This document shows positions 1 through 8,956 of a stretch of DNA of 64,000 nt, in pieces. The number at the start of each line of letters is the position of its first letter. Position 1 is the first letter of the stretch. The stretch is from Colwellia sp. (GTDB lineage Bacteria > Pseudomonadota > Gammaproteobacteria > Enterobacterales > Alteromonadaceae). Made by a program: the position numbers and the translations under genes. The notes under the pieces are model-generated. The model was given only the letters and a program-made list of their open reading frames with translations, ran no database searches and was not told the origin of the DNA. The stretch lies in assembly GCA_002733765.1 (NCBI GenBank), contig NVWU01000019.1, positions 29,690-93,689 on the forward strand, read 5' to 3'.

Positions 1-436
1 TACCTAATTCAGTTGTATCATCAAGCGAAACAGTTACTAATAGCTTTGTTTTTACCTCATTTAAAATTTCAACAATATGATCAACTTGTAAAAGGTAGTT
101 AATAGGGTTGGCAATTCCCACAACTTGGGAAGCCCACATACTAAGGTGGGTTTCAGTCAAATTGGGAAGTAAAATAGATACAACATCTGTACGTTTAACG
201 CCTAGTGTTTTATAAAGGTTTGCTGTTTGATTAATTTTCTTGGCTAAAATAGAAAAAGTTAGTTTTTTGGCTACCTCATCTCTAGAAGCCGTTAAGTGCT
301 CAGCTATGGCTATATCCCCAGAATATTCCTCTGCAGCATGGCAAATTACATCGTATGTTGTTCTACAATGATATCGGTCTTGGTAGCCTATTTCTTCTAA
401 ATTAGCGATTAACTCTAATTCTGTTGGTTTGGACAT
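1..436 (-). CDS. Acyl-CoA synthetase (AMP-binding), N-terminal part, cut by window edge
   Basis: The reverse strand reads from an ATG at 436 to the window edge without a stop, giving about 145 residues. The segment around residues 95-140 (LLPNLTETHLSMWASQVVG, then IANPINYLL) matches the N-terminal domain of class I adenylate-forming acyl-CoA ligases, which activate a carboxylic acid to its CoA thioester via an acyl-AMP. The AMP-binding P-loop and C-terminal domain lie outside the window, so substrate cannot be judged. It is divergent from the acyl-CoA dehydrogenase operon starting at 1444, across a 1-kb spacer with a palindrome at 516-532. By context it may activate a dicarboxylic, alicyclic or fatty acid for those dehydrogenases. 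Confidence 0.8.
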   Translation of the reverse strand, partial: MSKPTELELIANLEEIGYQDRYHCRTTYDVICHAAEEYSGDIAIAEHLTASRDEVAKKLTFSILAKKINQTANLYKTLGVKRTDVVSILLPNLTETHLSMWASQVVGIANPINYLLQVDHIVEILNEVKTKLLVTVSLDDTTELG

Positions 437-515
437 TTAAAGCGCTCACTCTAATACAAGTTGTAATTATTGATTAATACCATGACATTAACAATGCAAC
501 AAGGTAATGAATTGT

Positions 516-532
516 ATTCTGCAGTGCGGAAT
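516..532. promoter_or_regulatory. Operator-like 17-bp palindrome upstream of acyl-CoA ligase
   Basis: ATTCTGCAGTGCGGAAT is an inverted repeat with 7 of 8 base pairs matching. It fits the pattern RTTCCGC-N3-GCGGAAY also found at 1393-1409, 6901-6917 and 8840-8856. It lies 80 bp upstream of the leftward ligase start. The style recalls operators of IclR-family catabolic regulators, but no such regulator is in the window, so the cognate protein is unknown. Confidence 0.5.
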
Positions 533-1392
533 TGTATTTTGCAAGTGTTTTTTGAAGGCTATCAATTTTGTACTTTATAAAATAACTTTATGATCTAATC
601 GTTATTTAGCTATTTATCACTTCATTGACGGTAAATCCAGAACCAATATTGTTCACTATTTAAAAGTTTCCAGAGGTATCGCAAATATTTAAAAATATCT
701 TGATGAGTAAACTGATGATTTAAATGAAGATTAATATACAGGTCTTCTAGTAAATATTAACAGGGGCATGCTTGAATATTTTAACTACTTTGTTAAAGGT
801 AACAGTACACTAGCTAAAGATAGGCATTTATAATCTAAAAACGATGATATTTAATACGAAAAATAATATTTATCGTCTTTTTATTACTACGTTTTATAGA
901 TAACACGCCGTATGCTAAAAAATTAAAAGGGCATCCAGAAACTATAAAAAATCATCACAGGGAATGATCTTCAATATTTCCTTAAATATACAACTTTCAT
1001 AAAATAATACTCTAAGCTTAAGCAGAGTAACCTTATTCTCCCACCCCTCATTTGTCCTCGGTTGACGGCGATAAGTATGATAACTATAAAAATAACAAAC
1101 AACGACATACCAACCCAATTAAATTTTTCGAGATGTTATTGTTCATCTGAAAATCTACTTGGCAAAAAATAAATAGATAATACTAGGCTAATAAAAAGCA
1201 ACAGGTAATATTAAATAGGAAACATAACTCCAATCGGTAAGGTCTACAACATTCCGCTTCAGTTGATAATGTAAGTTGTTTTTCATTTTATAGATTTACA
1301 TTACTTAAAATACAAATGAAGATTCTCGCATTACTCATCTAATAATCTAGCGGTGAAATTACAATTACATCTTGAGTTCCTATGGCTCATAT

Positions 1393-1409
1393 GTTTCACT
1401 GTGCGGAAT
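1393..1409. promoter_or_regulatory. Operator-like 17-bp palindrome upstream of acyl-CoA dehydrogenase operon
   Basis: GTTTCACTGTGCGGAAT aligns without gaps to RTTCCGC-N3-GCGGAAY. The right half is perfect and the left half has two mismatches. It ends 34 bp before the ATG at 1444, where a regulator would overlap the promoter or initiation region. Confidence 0.45.
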
Positions 1410-1443
1410 GGTTTTTGTTTATTTTGTGTGATAAGGATTTATA

Positions 1444-2595
1444 ATGATTCGAGATCAAGAAATGTTGAATCAATTTCTCGACAGTATTTCAAGATTTGTT
1501 AGAGAGCGTTTAGTCCCTGCGGAAAATGAAGTGGCAGAAAATGATGCCATTCCAGATGATATTGTTCAAGAGATGAAAGATATGGGCTTGTTCGGTATGA
1601 CTATTCCAGAAGAGTATGATGGCTTAGGTCTTACTATGGAAGAAGAAGCGCTTGTCGCCATTGAATTAGGTAGGACATCACCTGCCTTTCGTTCACTGAT
1701 TGGCACTAACAATGGTATTGGCTCTGCAGCTATTGTATTTGACGGGACAGAAAAACAAAAACAAACCTACTTACCTAAATATGCAACAGGTGAACTTATC
1801 GGTTCTTTTTGTTTAACAGAGCCCGATGTTGGCTCTGATGCCTCAGCAGTTAAAACAACTGCGGTAAGAAAAGGCGATGAATATATAATTAATGGCACCA
1901 AACGTTTTATTACTAATGCACCAAGAGCTGGGACATTTACGGTAATGGCTCGCACTGACCCATCTATTAAAGGAGCTAAGGGGATCTCTGCTTTTATAGT
2001 AGATGCGTCTACCCCAGGAATTATACTTGGACCTAAAGATAAAAAAATGGGTCAACAAGGCTCTCATACCTGTGATGTGATTTTTGATAATTGTCATGTC
2101 CCCGCTGAAAACATAATTGGTGGTGTTGAAGGGAAAGGTTTTATAACGTCAATGAAAGTATTAGATAGAGGTCGTCTTCATATTTCAGCGTTAAGTGTTG
2201 GTATTGCCGAACGTTTAATTGATGACGCTTTAAGATACGCTACAGAAAGAACCCAATTTGGTAAACCTATTGCTGAACACCAAATGATTCAAGTCATGCT
2301 AGCTGATAGTAAGGCTGAAGCTTATGCTGCTAAATGTATGGTTTTAGATGCTGCAAGACAAAAAGATTTAGGCAAAAAAATAAGTACAGAAGCATCTTGT
2401 TGTAAATTATTTGCAACCGAAATGGTGGGTCGAGTTGCTGATAAAGCCGTACAAATTCATGGCGGCGCTGGCTACATTTCAGAATACGCAGTAGAGAGGC
2501 TTTATCGTGACGTCAGATTATTTAGATTATACGAAGGCACGACACAGATACAGCAAATGATAATAGCCAGAAATATGATTAGAGATATTAAATAA
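1444..2595 (+). CDS. Acyl-CoA dehydrogenase, FAD-dependent
   Basis: The 383-residue protein has the full ACAD architecture: N-terminal alpha domain, central beta domain with the FAD/substrate motif CLTEPDVGSDASA near residue 123, and C-terminal alpha domain. The catalytic base is predicted to be Glu364 in the LYEGTTQIQQ motif. It should introduce a 2,3-double bond into an acyl-CoA and pass electrons to ETF. It is first of three same-strand ACAD genes, 26 bp ahead of the PimC-like gene, with an AAGGAT ribosome site before the ATG. In this setting it may act on a dicarboxyl-CoA or alicyclic CoA ester, but substrate cannot be read from sequence. A badly decayed relative lies at 12835-13262. Confidence 0.9.
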   Translation: MIRDQEMLNQFLDSISRFVRERLVPAENEVAENDAIPDDIVQEMKDMGLFGMTIPEEYDGLGLTMEEEALVAIELGRTSPAFRSLIGTNNGIGSAAIVFDGTEKQKQTYLPKYATGELIGSFCLTEPDVGSDASAVKTTAVRKGDEYIINGTKRFITNAPRAGTFTVMARTDPSIKGAKGISAFIVDASTPGIILGPKDKKMGQQGSHTCDVIFDNCHVPAENIIGGVEGKGFITSMKVLDRGRLHISALSVGIAERLIDDALRYATERTQFGKPIAEHQMIQVMLADSKAEAYAAKCMVLDAARQKDLGKKISTEASCCKLFATEMVGRVADKAVQIHGGAGYISEYAVERLYRDVRLFRLYEGTTQIQQMIIARNMIRDIK

Positions 2596-2621
2596 ATTAA
2601 ATACAACGAAGGATTTGCAAG

Positions 2622-3821
2622 ATGAATTTAAATTTTACCGAGGAAGAACAAGATTTCCAGCAAGAAGTTGGTCAATTTTTGCAAGAAAAATTGCCAAAAG
2701 ATATTGCTGAAAAGACCAAAAATTCGTTACATTTATCAAAAGATGAATGTAACGAGTGGCAAAAAATACTCCATAAACAAGGTTGGTCTGCTATTAATTG
2801 GCCAGTTGAGCACGGAGGCACTGGTTGGACGCCAACGAAAAAATATATTTTTGCTAATGAATGTGCCAAAGCAGGTGGTCCCGATGTGATCCCTTTTGGT
2901 TTAAAAATGGTTGCCCCTGTTATTTATACTTTTGGTAATGACGAACAAAAACAACGTTTTTTGCCTGATATATTGGCCAGTAATGTATGGTGGTGTCAGG
3001 GTTATTCAGAACCTGGTGCAGGTTCTGACCTTGCGTCTGTTAGAACAACTGCGGTGAAGGAAGGAAATAAATATGTAGTTAACGGCACTAAAACTTGGAC
3101 AACATTAGGGCAACATGCCGACTGGATATTCTGTTTAGTCCGCACAGGTGAGCCTAGTGCTAAAAACCAAGAGGCGATCAGTTTTTTATTAATTAACATG
3201 CACGATCCTAAAATCACTGTATCACCCATTATTACCATCGATGGTAAACATGAGGTTAATGAAGTTCATTTTGATGATGTTAGTGTGCCAGCAGAGAACC
3301 TGATCGGAGAGGAGGGCAAAGGCTGGACATATGCCAAAGTACTCTTAACTCATGAACGTACTGGTATTGCCCGAGTTGCTATATCTAAAGATCGCCTAAT
3401 TCAATTAAAGGTATTAGCTCAAACATCTCCTGATGGAGAGAATAAGTTACTGGATGATGCTATTTTTTCGCAAAAAGTCGCACAAGTAGAAATTGATCTA
3501 TTAGCGTTAGAATATACTGAATTACGAACACTTTCGGCTATTAGTACTGGTCAAGCACCGGGGCCAGAATCTTCAATCTTAAAAATTGTGGGCACACAAG
3601 TTATCCAAGCAATCGATGAGTTATATGTAGAAGCCGCTGGTTATTACTCAATGCCATTTGTCCCTGAACAGTTCCATGATGACTTTGATGGGCAGTGGAT
3701 TGGCCCAGATATGGCCACTAATAGTTCATTACGTTACTTTAATAATCGCAAAGCTTCCATTTATGGCGGCAGTAACGAAATTCAAACTAACATTATCAGC
3801 AAAGCCGTTTTAGGTCTTTAA
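2622..3821 (+). CDS. pimC: Pimeloyl-CoA dehydrogenase large subunit-like ACAD
   Basis: This 399-residue ACAD resembles the large subunit of pimeloyl-CoA dehydrogenase and other ACADs that work as heteromeric pairs. It has the FAD-site motif YSEPGAGSDLAS near residue 130. The usual C-terminal YEG glutamate is replaced (IYGGSNEIQ). Glu245 in THERTGIAR is the likely base, by analogy with alpha2beta2 ACADs of steroid side-chain catabolism. It is followed after 20 bp by a PimD-like gene, the pairing expected of a heteromeric enzyme. Predicted role: dehydrogenation of pimeloyl-CoA or a related dicarboxyl-CoA from ring opening. The ribosome site AAGGAT precedes the ATG. Family assignment is firm; the pimeloyl-CoA substrate is inference from pairing and context. 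Confidence 0.8.
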   Translation: MNLNFTEEEQDFQQEVGQFLQEKLPKDIAEKTKNSLHLSKDECNEWQKILHKQGWSAINWPVEHGGTGWTPTKKYIFANECAKAGGPDVIPFGLKMVAPVIYTFGNDEQKQRFLPDILASNVWWCQGYSEPGAGSDLASVRTTAVKEGNKYVVNGTKTWTTLGQHADWIFCLVRTGEPSAKNQEAISFLLINMHDPKITVSPIITIDGKHEVNEVHFDDVSVPAENLIGEEGKGWTYAKVLLTHERTGIARVAISKDRLIQLKVLAQTSPDGENKLLDDAIFSQKVAQVEIDLLALEYTELRTLSAISTGQAPGPESSILKIVGTQVIQAIDELYVEAAGYYSMPFVPEQFHDDFDGQWIGPDMATNSSLRYFNNRKASIYGGSNEIQTNIISKAVLGL

Positions 3822-3841
3822 ATTAGCATTAGGAGTTTATT

Positions 3842-4963
3842 ATGGACTTTTCATTAAGCAGCGAACAACAAATGCTGCAAGATAGTGTGTCAAGATTTAT
3901 CCTCAACGATTACAATTTTGAAACGCGTCGAAAAATACTCAAATCAACAGCAGGTTTTAGTCAAGAAAATTGGAATTTATTTGCTGAACTCGGCTGGTTA
4001 ATGGTGCCATTTACCGAAGAAGACGGCGGTTTAGGTGGCTCCATGGTCGACCTTATGCTTATCATGGAAGAGTTTGGCAAAGGCATGGTAGTTGAACCTT
4101 TCCTTGCTACTGCTGTTATGGCCGGTGGTTTAATTGCCTTAGCAGGTAATCAAGAGCAAAAAAATGATTACTTACCAAGAATCATGGAAGGTCAACTGCA
4201 AATGGCTTTTGCTTATGCAGAACCACAAAGTCGTTATAATTTAAACAACGTAAAATGTAGCGCTATCAAAACAAATGGTGAAATTGTTATTACAGGTCAA
4301 AAATCTGTTGTATTAAATGGTAATCATGCCGATACGTTAATCGTTGCGGCACGTACTTCTGGTAATACAAATGACAACAATGGCATCAGTTTATTTCTTG
4401 TTGATGCCAATCACTCAAGCGTTAAACGTGAAGGTTATGCAAATGTTGACGGTCACCAAGCGGCTGATATTTGGTTTGATGAAACACCGACCCTTGGATT
4501 GTTAGGTGAGCAAGATAAAGCCTTTCCTGTTATTAATAATATTATTGATAAAGCCACGTTAGCGATTTGTGCCGAAGCTGTTGGTGCAATGCAAATTGCA
4601 CATGAGCGTACATTAGAATACGCTAAGACACGTAAACAATTTGGTCGTACTATTGGTTCTTTCCAAGCTATTCAACACCGATTAGTTAATATGTTTATAG
4701 AGCATCAACAAGCTAAATCGATACTGTTAATGGCAGCATTAAAAATGGATAGCAATAATGGAAATGATGAAAAAGCATTATCAGCGGCGAAAAGTCGTAT
4801 TGGTAAAGCTGCTAACTTAATTGGTCGTGAAGCAATACAACTTCATGGTGCTATAGGGATGACTGATGAACTTGATGTTGGTCATATATTCAAACGTTTG
4901 ACCACCATTCAATTTTTGTTTGGCAGTACTGATACACATACAAAACGTTTTTCCTCGTTATAA
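3842..4963 (+). CDS. pimD: Pimeloyl-CoA dehydrogenase small subunit-like ACAD
   Basis: This 373-residue ACAD-fold protein has weakened active-site motifs. The FAD-site region reads AFAYAEPQSRYNL instead of a TEPxxGSD motif, and the C-terminal catalytic region is IQFLFGSTDTHTK with no YEG. The arginine-rich segment TRKQFGRTIGSFQAIQH, which binds FAD across the dimer, is kept. Such proteins act as the non-catalytic or FAD-sharing partner of a PimC-type subunit. It follows the pimC-like gene by 20 bp with its own GGAG site, and a strong terminator follows, so 1444-4963 forms a three-gene operon. The call as PimD rests on family resemblance plus pairing. Confidence 0.78.
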   Translation: MDFSLSSEQQMLQDSVSRFILNDYNFETRRKILKSTAGFSQENWNLFAELGWLMVPFTEEDGGLGGSMVDLMLIMEEFGKGMVVEPFLATAVMAGGLIALAGNQEQKNDYLPRIMEGQLQMAFAYAEPQSRYNLNNVKCSAIKTNGEIVITGQKSVVLNGNHADTLIVAARTSGNTNDNNGISLFLVDANHSSVKREGYANVDGHQAADIWFDETPTLGLLGEQDKAFPVINNIIDKATLAICAEAVGAMQIAHERTLEYAKTRKQFGRTIGSFQAIQHRLVNMFIEHQQAKSILLMAALKMDSNNGNDEKALSAAKSRIGKAANLIGREAIQLHGAIGMTDELDVGHIFKRLTTIQFLFGSTDTHTKRFSSL

Positions 4964-4983
4964 TTAATATAAATTATATGCTG

Positions 4984-5022
4984 AAACGCCTTAAATTGAT
5001 TATATTAATTTAAGGCGTTTTT
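4984..5022 (+). terminator. Rho-independent terminator of the ACAD operon
   Basis: A 14-bp perfect stem (AAACGCCTTAAATT / AATTTAAGGCGTTT) with a 9-nt loop is followed by a T-rich run, 21 bp after the PimD-like stop codon. Confidence 0.85.
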
Positions 5023-5360
5023 CGTTAGTGAACTTAGTTTATTATTTAATCTATATTAACAGAGTACTGACTTACACTTTCAATGTAATGGATAACGAGA
5101 TATCAAAAGTATGAAGCGTAGGTATATTCAATATTGAAAATAACAAACTAAAAAAACTGGTTGTTTAGTCTGTTTTTTATACTTAAATTTGCACTCTCAA
5201 TTTGGTCATGTTTTTTGCATGCCTATGCAATTGATTTAGGTAGTTGAGGTTGAGATAGTTATTAGCAGACTAATTTACATCAACATGCAGTAAGGAACGG
5301 CCTGTAAATAAACGATATTTTTCATCCATAGAACCGCATAATGCCGAATATCCTGCACAT
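5023..5360. other. Convergent intergenic spacer, about 340 bp
   Basis: The spacer lies between the terminators of the ACAD operon and the DcaP-like porin gene. No open reading frame, repeat or RNA signature was recognised. Confidence 0.6.
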
Positions 5361-5386
5361 AAAAAAGGGGAAGCAAAAGCTTCCCC
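5361..5386 (-). terminator. Rho-independent terminator of DcaP-like porin gene
   Basis: Read on the minus strand, GGGGAAGC / GCTTCCCC with a four-base loop is followed by six T residues. It lies 36 bp downstream of the porin stop codon. Confidence 0.85.
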
Positions 5387-5421
5387 AAAAATATCCGTGA
5401 GAGGATCACACAACAAAAGTT

Positions 5422-6456
5422 TTATAGCGTGTATTTAAATGATAATTGTGCGTAGTTTGAATCCGCATCAGCTTGACGCATTGAGAAGTTACCAACTTCA
5501 ACACCAACAGCTAATTGTTTAGTTAAGTTAGTGAATAAGTTAATACTCCATTGGCTATGTTCTTTATCTGCGATATCTGATTCTGCATGACCGTATTGGA
5601 TGGTACTACGTAGGCTTTCATTCCAGAAATGACGATAATTAACAAGATATGCTGTCGTTTCTTCAACTTCATCACCAACGAAATCTTTCGCAAATGCGAT
5701 ACCTACATAGCGACCTAACTCACCTTGGTGAATTTGGAATTTTAAATCATCTTTACCGACAGTTTTAATTTTACCGGCAACTGAAATACCAAAAGCACTT
5801 TCACTGCTGCCAGTAGAGTTGGTTAAACTACGAGCTAAACCTGAAACTGACACATTACCCCAATCACCTTTAAAGTTGTATCGAGCAACCATATCTGGCA
5901 TTGAATCATTGCTAGGATCACCACCTACAGATTCAGGGTTTTCGAGAGATATTTGGAAATTACCACTAGTGTAGCGAATTTGCCCTTGGCGAATAAATAC
6001 GATACCAACGGTAGCGCCTGCAAAGTCTGCGGTTTCACCTAATGCACTGGTGTTCATAAACGTTGACCATGTTTGACCCGCTAGTATATTTTTATATTTT
6101 ATGAATGCATGACGCAAACGCGGGTTACTTGAATTGGAAATAGTTTGGGATCCTCCTCCACCTAGAAAATCTAGCTCAATAAAACCGGTTACATCGCCAT
6201 GAACGTACTTACTATTAAAACGAGTTTCATTCGCATTGAATCTAATTTGCGATTTATTTTCCTCTGTTGTCGCTGCAGTACCGATCCAGAAATCACGATA
6301 AGCAACATCACCATCAACGTAACGAACGTCAAGTTTAATATAACCACCAAAACTCAGGCTATCCGTGTCTGATATTTTAAGTGTATTTCCAGCGTTGGCT
6401 GAACCTGCTAAAGCTATAAAGCTTGTTGCTAAAAATAATTTTTTCTTATTGAACAT
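5422..6456 (-). CDS. DcaP-family trimeric outer-membrane porin (dicarboxylate-type)
   Basis: The 344-residue precursor starts with a classical signal peptide (MFNKKKLFLATSFIALAGS, cleavage near ANA-GN). It continues with short alternating beta-strands and ends in an aromatic/hydrophobic C-terminal strand (QLSFKYTL) typical of outer-membrane beta-barrels. The opening of the mature part (SLSFGGYIKLDVRYVDGDV) and the early FIELDFLGGG and GQTWSTFMN segments match DcaP-like porins, a family known for dicarboxylic acid uptake in Acinetobacter. That fits neighbouring pimeloyl-CoA and glutaryl-CoA enzymes. It is monocistronic with its own terminator. A copy of the 17-bp palindrome lies about 445 bp upstream. 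Specificity for dicarboxylates is inference from family and context. Confidence 0.8.
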   Translation of the reverse strand: MFNKKKLFLATSFIALAGSANAGNTLKISDTDSLSFGGYIKLDVRYVDGDVAYRDFWIGTAATTEENKSQIRFNANETRFNSKYVHGDVTGFIELDFLGGGGSQTISNSSNPRLRHAFIKYKNILAGQTWSTFMNTSALGETADFAGATVGIVFIRQGQIRYTSGNFQISLENPESVGGDPSNDSMPDMVARYNFKGDWGNVSVSGLARSLTNSTGSSESAFGISVAGKIKTVGKDDLKFQIHQGELGRYVGIAFAKDFVGDEVEETTAYLVNYRHFWNESLRSTIQYGHAESDIADKEHSQWSINLFTNLTKQLAVGVEVGNFSMRQADADSNYAQLSFKYTL

Positions 6457-7304
6457 TGTATATCCCCTATTTTATGATTTTCCTCAAAAATACCGAATGT
6501 ATTTCCGTGAGGTCGTATTTTATATAGAGCTTTGAGCTCTTTGTTATTGTTTTACTGCTTGCTTATAACTAGGTTGTCATCAATTTCAATGTTGTTGAAG
6601 TTAATGACACCCTCATTATTCTTCTATGGTGGTTAACGGTTCTTCACTTTGGCTTATATTAGTGACATATAGTTTTCACATATTATTTTCCCTACGCTTG
6701 TTCTCATCAATGCTTCAACAAGAACAATGTCATCTGGTTTGGATATATATTTTTTCATCGAAAATTTTATTTTATCGTCACTTAAAAAAAGGGCTAACAT
6801 CTAGAAAATCAGTGAGCCTCATGAATTGTATGAGTTCTGCTGGTACCAATCGTTTTTTAACAAATAGATAACAGCACCAATAGTTTTATTGTAGCATTTA
6901 GTTCCGCAAGGTGGAACCTGTAGTTCATATATAAAGTTAAGGAATATAGTGTAAAGGAGAGCGTAAGTCACAATGTAGAGATACTTTTTCGTGTACCTTA
7001 ATTATTAAAATATAAAAAAGGTTGTTGATAGAATGCTAAAATGTATTTAAATTTTAGATTTCGTCCGTTATCTTGTGGTTTTTTGTTCAATAATGATTTC
7101 TGATTGAGGTACTTATGTGATTTGTTTCGAGCGACTTTAAGGAACTTAATACCGTTATTTGGCGCCGATAATGGATGAAGGAGAAGAGAGTGTTCTCTGA
7201 ATCTTAATAAATAAGACATCACCTTAAACACAATGAATGTAGGGTTTAAAATTGTAAAACAATTTGTTGCCGTATTTTTGTTACATTCATTGATACAATA
7301 CTTG
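6457..7304. other. Intergenic region of about 850 bp with one palindrome
   Basis: This lies upstream of the leftward porin and downstream of the leftward transporter. Small open frames on both strands lack ribosome sites and recognisable content. A 17-bp operator-like palindrome sits at 6901-6917. The A+T-rich DNA with broken frames could be remnant coding sequence, but nothing could be identified. Confidence 0.5.
6901..6917. promoter_or_regulatory. Operator-like 17-bp palindrome upstream of DcaP-like porin
   Basis: GTTCCGCAAGGTGGAAC is an inverted repeat with 6 of 8 pairs matching and the same N3 centre as the sites at 516, 1393 and 8840. It is 445 bp from the porin start, farther than usual, so the promoter would need a long leader or the site may serve a lost gene. 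Confidence 0.4.
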
Positions 7305-8726
7305 CTATATTAACACGACGAGAAAAATATCTAAGACCACTAGAACTATCACACTAAAGCAACCATTCCATTCTAGACCCAATTGTTCTGGTGATACACC
7401 GATGACTTTGGCTCCAAATCGCACAGAGGCAGTAAACGGTGATATGCCAATTACAATGGCCCAAGTTAGCATCATTACTAACGCTATAGTTGTAGGCATA
7501 GATCCAACAACGGGTAATTGTGACAAGACACCGGCCAACACTGTTACGGAAATCATGGGGTTGATGAATATGAATGAACAGAGAATAATTGTCCAAGAGG
7601 CCAATATTAATATGCTCGATGGGGGCATGTTTAAATAAGCCAACTGAATGGCAATCCAGTCTAGATCTAATACACCTAAAAGTAGTCTCCCAATTGCTAT
7701 CGAGCAAGAAAAAAATAGAATTTCTGAGCGCTGGACAGGTAATTGTTGAAAAATTTGTTTTTGAAAACGTTTTATGGTTAATTGAGCTGAAATAGTTTTA
7801 CTATGGTTATGATTAAACTGCATGAATATCCATGCAGCACTGACTATTGGTGCGCTGATCAATACAGAGCTAATGGGGCGCAGTGGCGTAGATACTATTA
7901 GTATAGTTGATAAAGTAGCTAAAGTTATTACTACGATACCAATGGGTATACTCACTTTTAAATCCGATAAATTACCGGAGACGGCCGGTACCAGATGGCG
8001 CAGGTGTTTTGGTGCATTGATATAATCTAACCACGCTCCAAGTAAGAGCATTGCCACAGTCATGTACAACCCATAGGGCAAAATGTCTGTCCACTGAAGT
8101 TTAGGGATAGTAGTAACTAATAAAGCTATAGTTACGGATGTAGGTGCCCATAAAGGAATACTACAAAATCCACGCATAACCGCCATCATCATGCGACGTT
8201 TTCTTGCTTGTTCAATACGAGGATCCATTGCTTTGCTATTGTGACTTAAACCTTGTTGGACCATAGTGCCCAATAAGTTTACCGAACCTAAACTCATTAA
8301 TATACCAAGGATATGAGCTGTTACTGTGAGCATAGCATAACGTCTAGTAGGCTTTTGTTCTAATAATGCAAGGCCTGTTAAGCGTATTGAATTAGAAGTT
8401 AACGCTGCATCTTTTAACACCCCAAGAGCAATTAATAAGAATGAAAAAAATGCAACGCTATTACAAATAGCACTTAACTCTTGCAATGTTATTTGTGAGC
8501 TTAGAAACAAAATGAGGGTAAAACTTGCAGTGATACTAGTTAATAATTTTGCAGTTAAGTCAAGGCGGCGCCATTCAATCATGGTAAAAAATACTAGAGC
8601 TATAACCGCTACGATCGCTGCAGGAGTATAACTTGCCCATTCAGATATTATCGTCATGATAAAAATAATCACAATACAAAGTGACGAGGAAGCAGGTAAT
8701 TTAGAATTCAATATATTTTTGTGCAT
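7305..8726 (-). CDS. Polytopic membrane transporter of the ion transporter superfamily (substrate unknown)
   Basis: The 473-residue protein is almost wholly hydrophobic with roughly 12 predicted membrane segments, for example at residues 17-55, 63-105, 135-160, 190-225, 255-300 and 340-470. The amphipathic hinge ISPFTASVRFGA near residue 430 and the helix layout suggest the ion transporter superfamily (ArsB/NhaD/DASS-like), but I do not recognise the exact family. It is divergent from glutaryl-CoA dehydrogenase, and the 230-bp spacer holds a 17-bp palindrome shared with other genes of this region. Context suggests uptake of an organic acid (dicarboxylate or alicyclic acid). No ribosome site is obvious before the ATG at 8726. 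Confidence 0.65.
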   Translation of the reverse strand: MHKNILNSKLPASSSLCIVIIFIMTIISEWASYTPAAIVAVIALVFFTMIEWRRLDLTAKLLTSITASFTLILFLSSQITLQELSAICNSVAFFSFLLIALGVLKDAALTSNSIRLTGLALLEQKPTRRYAMLTVTAHILGILMSLGSVNLLGTMVQQGLSHNSKAMDPRIEQARKRRMMMAVMRGFCSIPLWAPTSVTIALLVTTIPKLQWTDILPYGLYMTVAMLLLGAWLDYINAPKHLRHLVPAVSGNLSDLKVSIPIGIVVITLATLSTILIVSTPLRPISSVLISAPIVSAAWIFMQFNHNHSKTISAQLTIKRFQKQIFQQLPVQRSEILFFSCSIAIGRLLLGVLDLDWIAIQLAYLNMPPSSILILASWTIILCSFIFINPMISVTVLAGVLSQLPVVGSMPTTIALVMMLTWAIVIGISPFTASVRFGAKVIGVSPEQLGLEWNGCFSVIVLVVLDIFLVVLI

Positions 8727-8839
8727 AGGTCAACGGTGAATTGTCTTAGTTAGTTAATCGAAAGTTATAACAAGGCACGTTATTTTTAGCTCTGCAGCTA
8801 AAAATATTAAAATTAAATAAACGCCATTGTTACCTTATC

Positions 8840-8856
8840 ATTCCGCTGAGCAGAAC
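8840..8856. promoter_or_regulatory. Operator-like 17-bp palindrome between transporter and gcdH
   Basis: ATTCCGCTGAGCAGAAC has 6 of 8 matching pairs around an N3 centre. It lies 101 bp before gcdH and 114 bp before the divergent transporter gene, so it could control both. Same pattern as 516-532, 1393-1409 and 6901-6917. Confidence 0.5.
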
Positions 8857-8956
8857 TCACTATGTAAATGTTGTTTATTTGTTTTTGTTTTAAGGTTAAA
8901 GTATAAAGAGTGAAAATAAATTCAACCATATAATAGTAAATAAACGGAGTCACCAT

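Larger units (their letters stand above)
437..1443. other. Divergent intergenic region, about 1 kb
   Basis: No convincing gene was found on either strand. The spacer is very A+T-rich and separates the ligase gene (leftward) from the acyl-CoA dehydrogenase operon (rightward). It contains two copies of a 17-bp palindrome, one near each gene start, and a single half-site (ATTCCGC) at 1251-1257. The middle, about 600-1200, shows nothing recognisable and could be decayed coding sequence. Confidence 0.6.

Noticed and set aside
1251..1267. Fifth copy of the 17-bp palindrome
   Set aside because: Only the left half (ATTCCGC) is present; the right half does not match.
6626..7231. Small frames upstream of the DcaP-like porin
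   Set aside because: No ribosome sites, odd composition and no recognisable motifs; at best decayed sequence.
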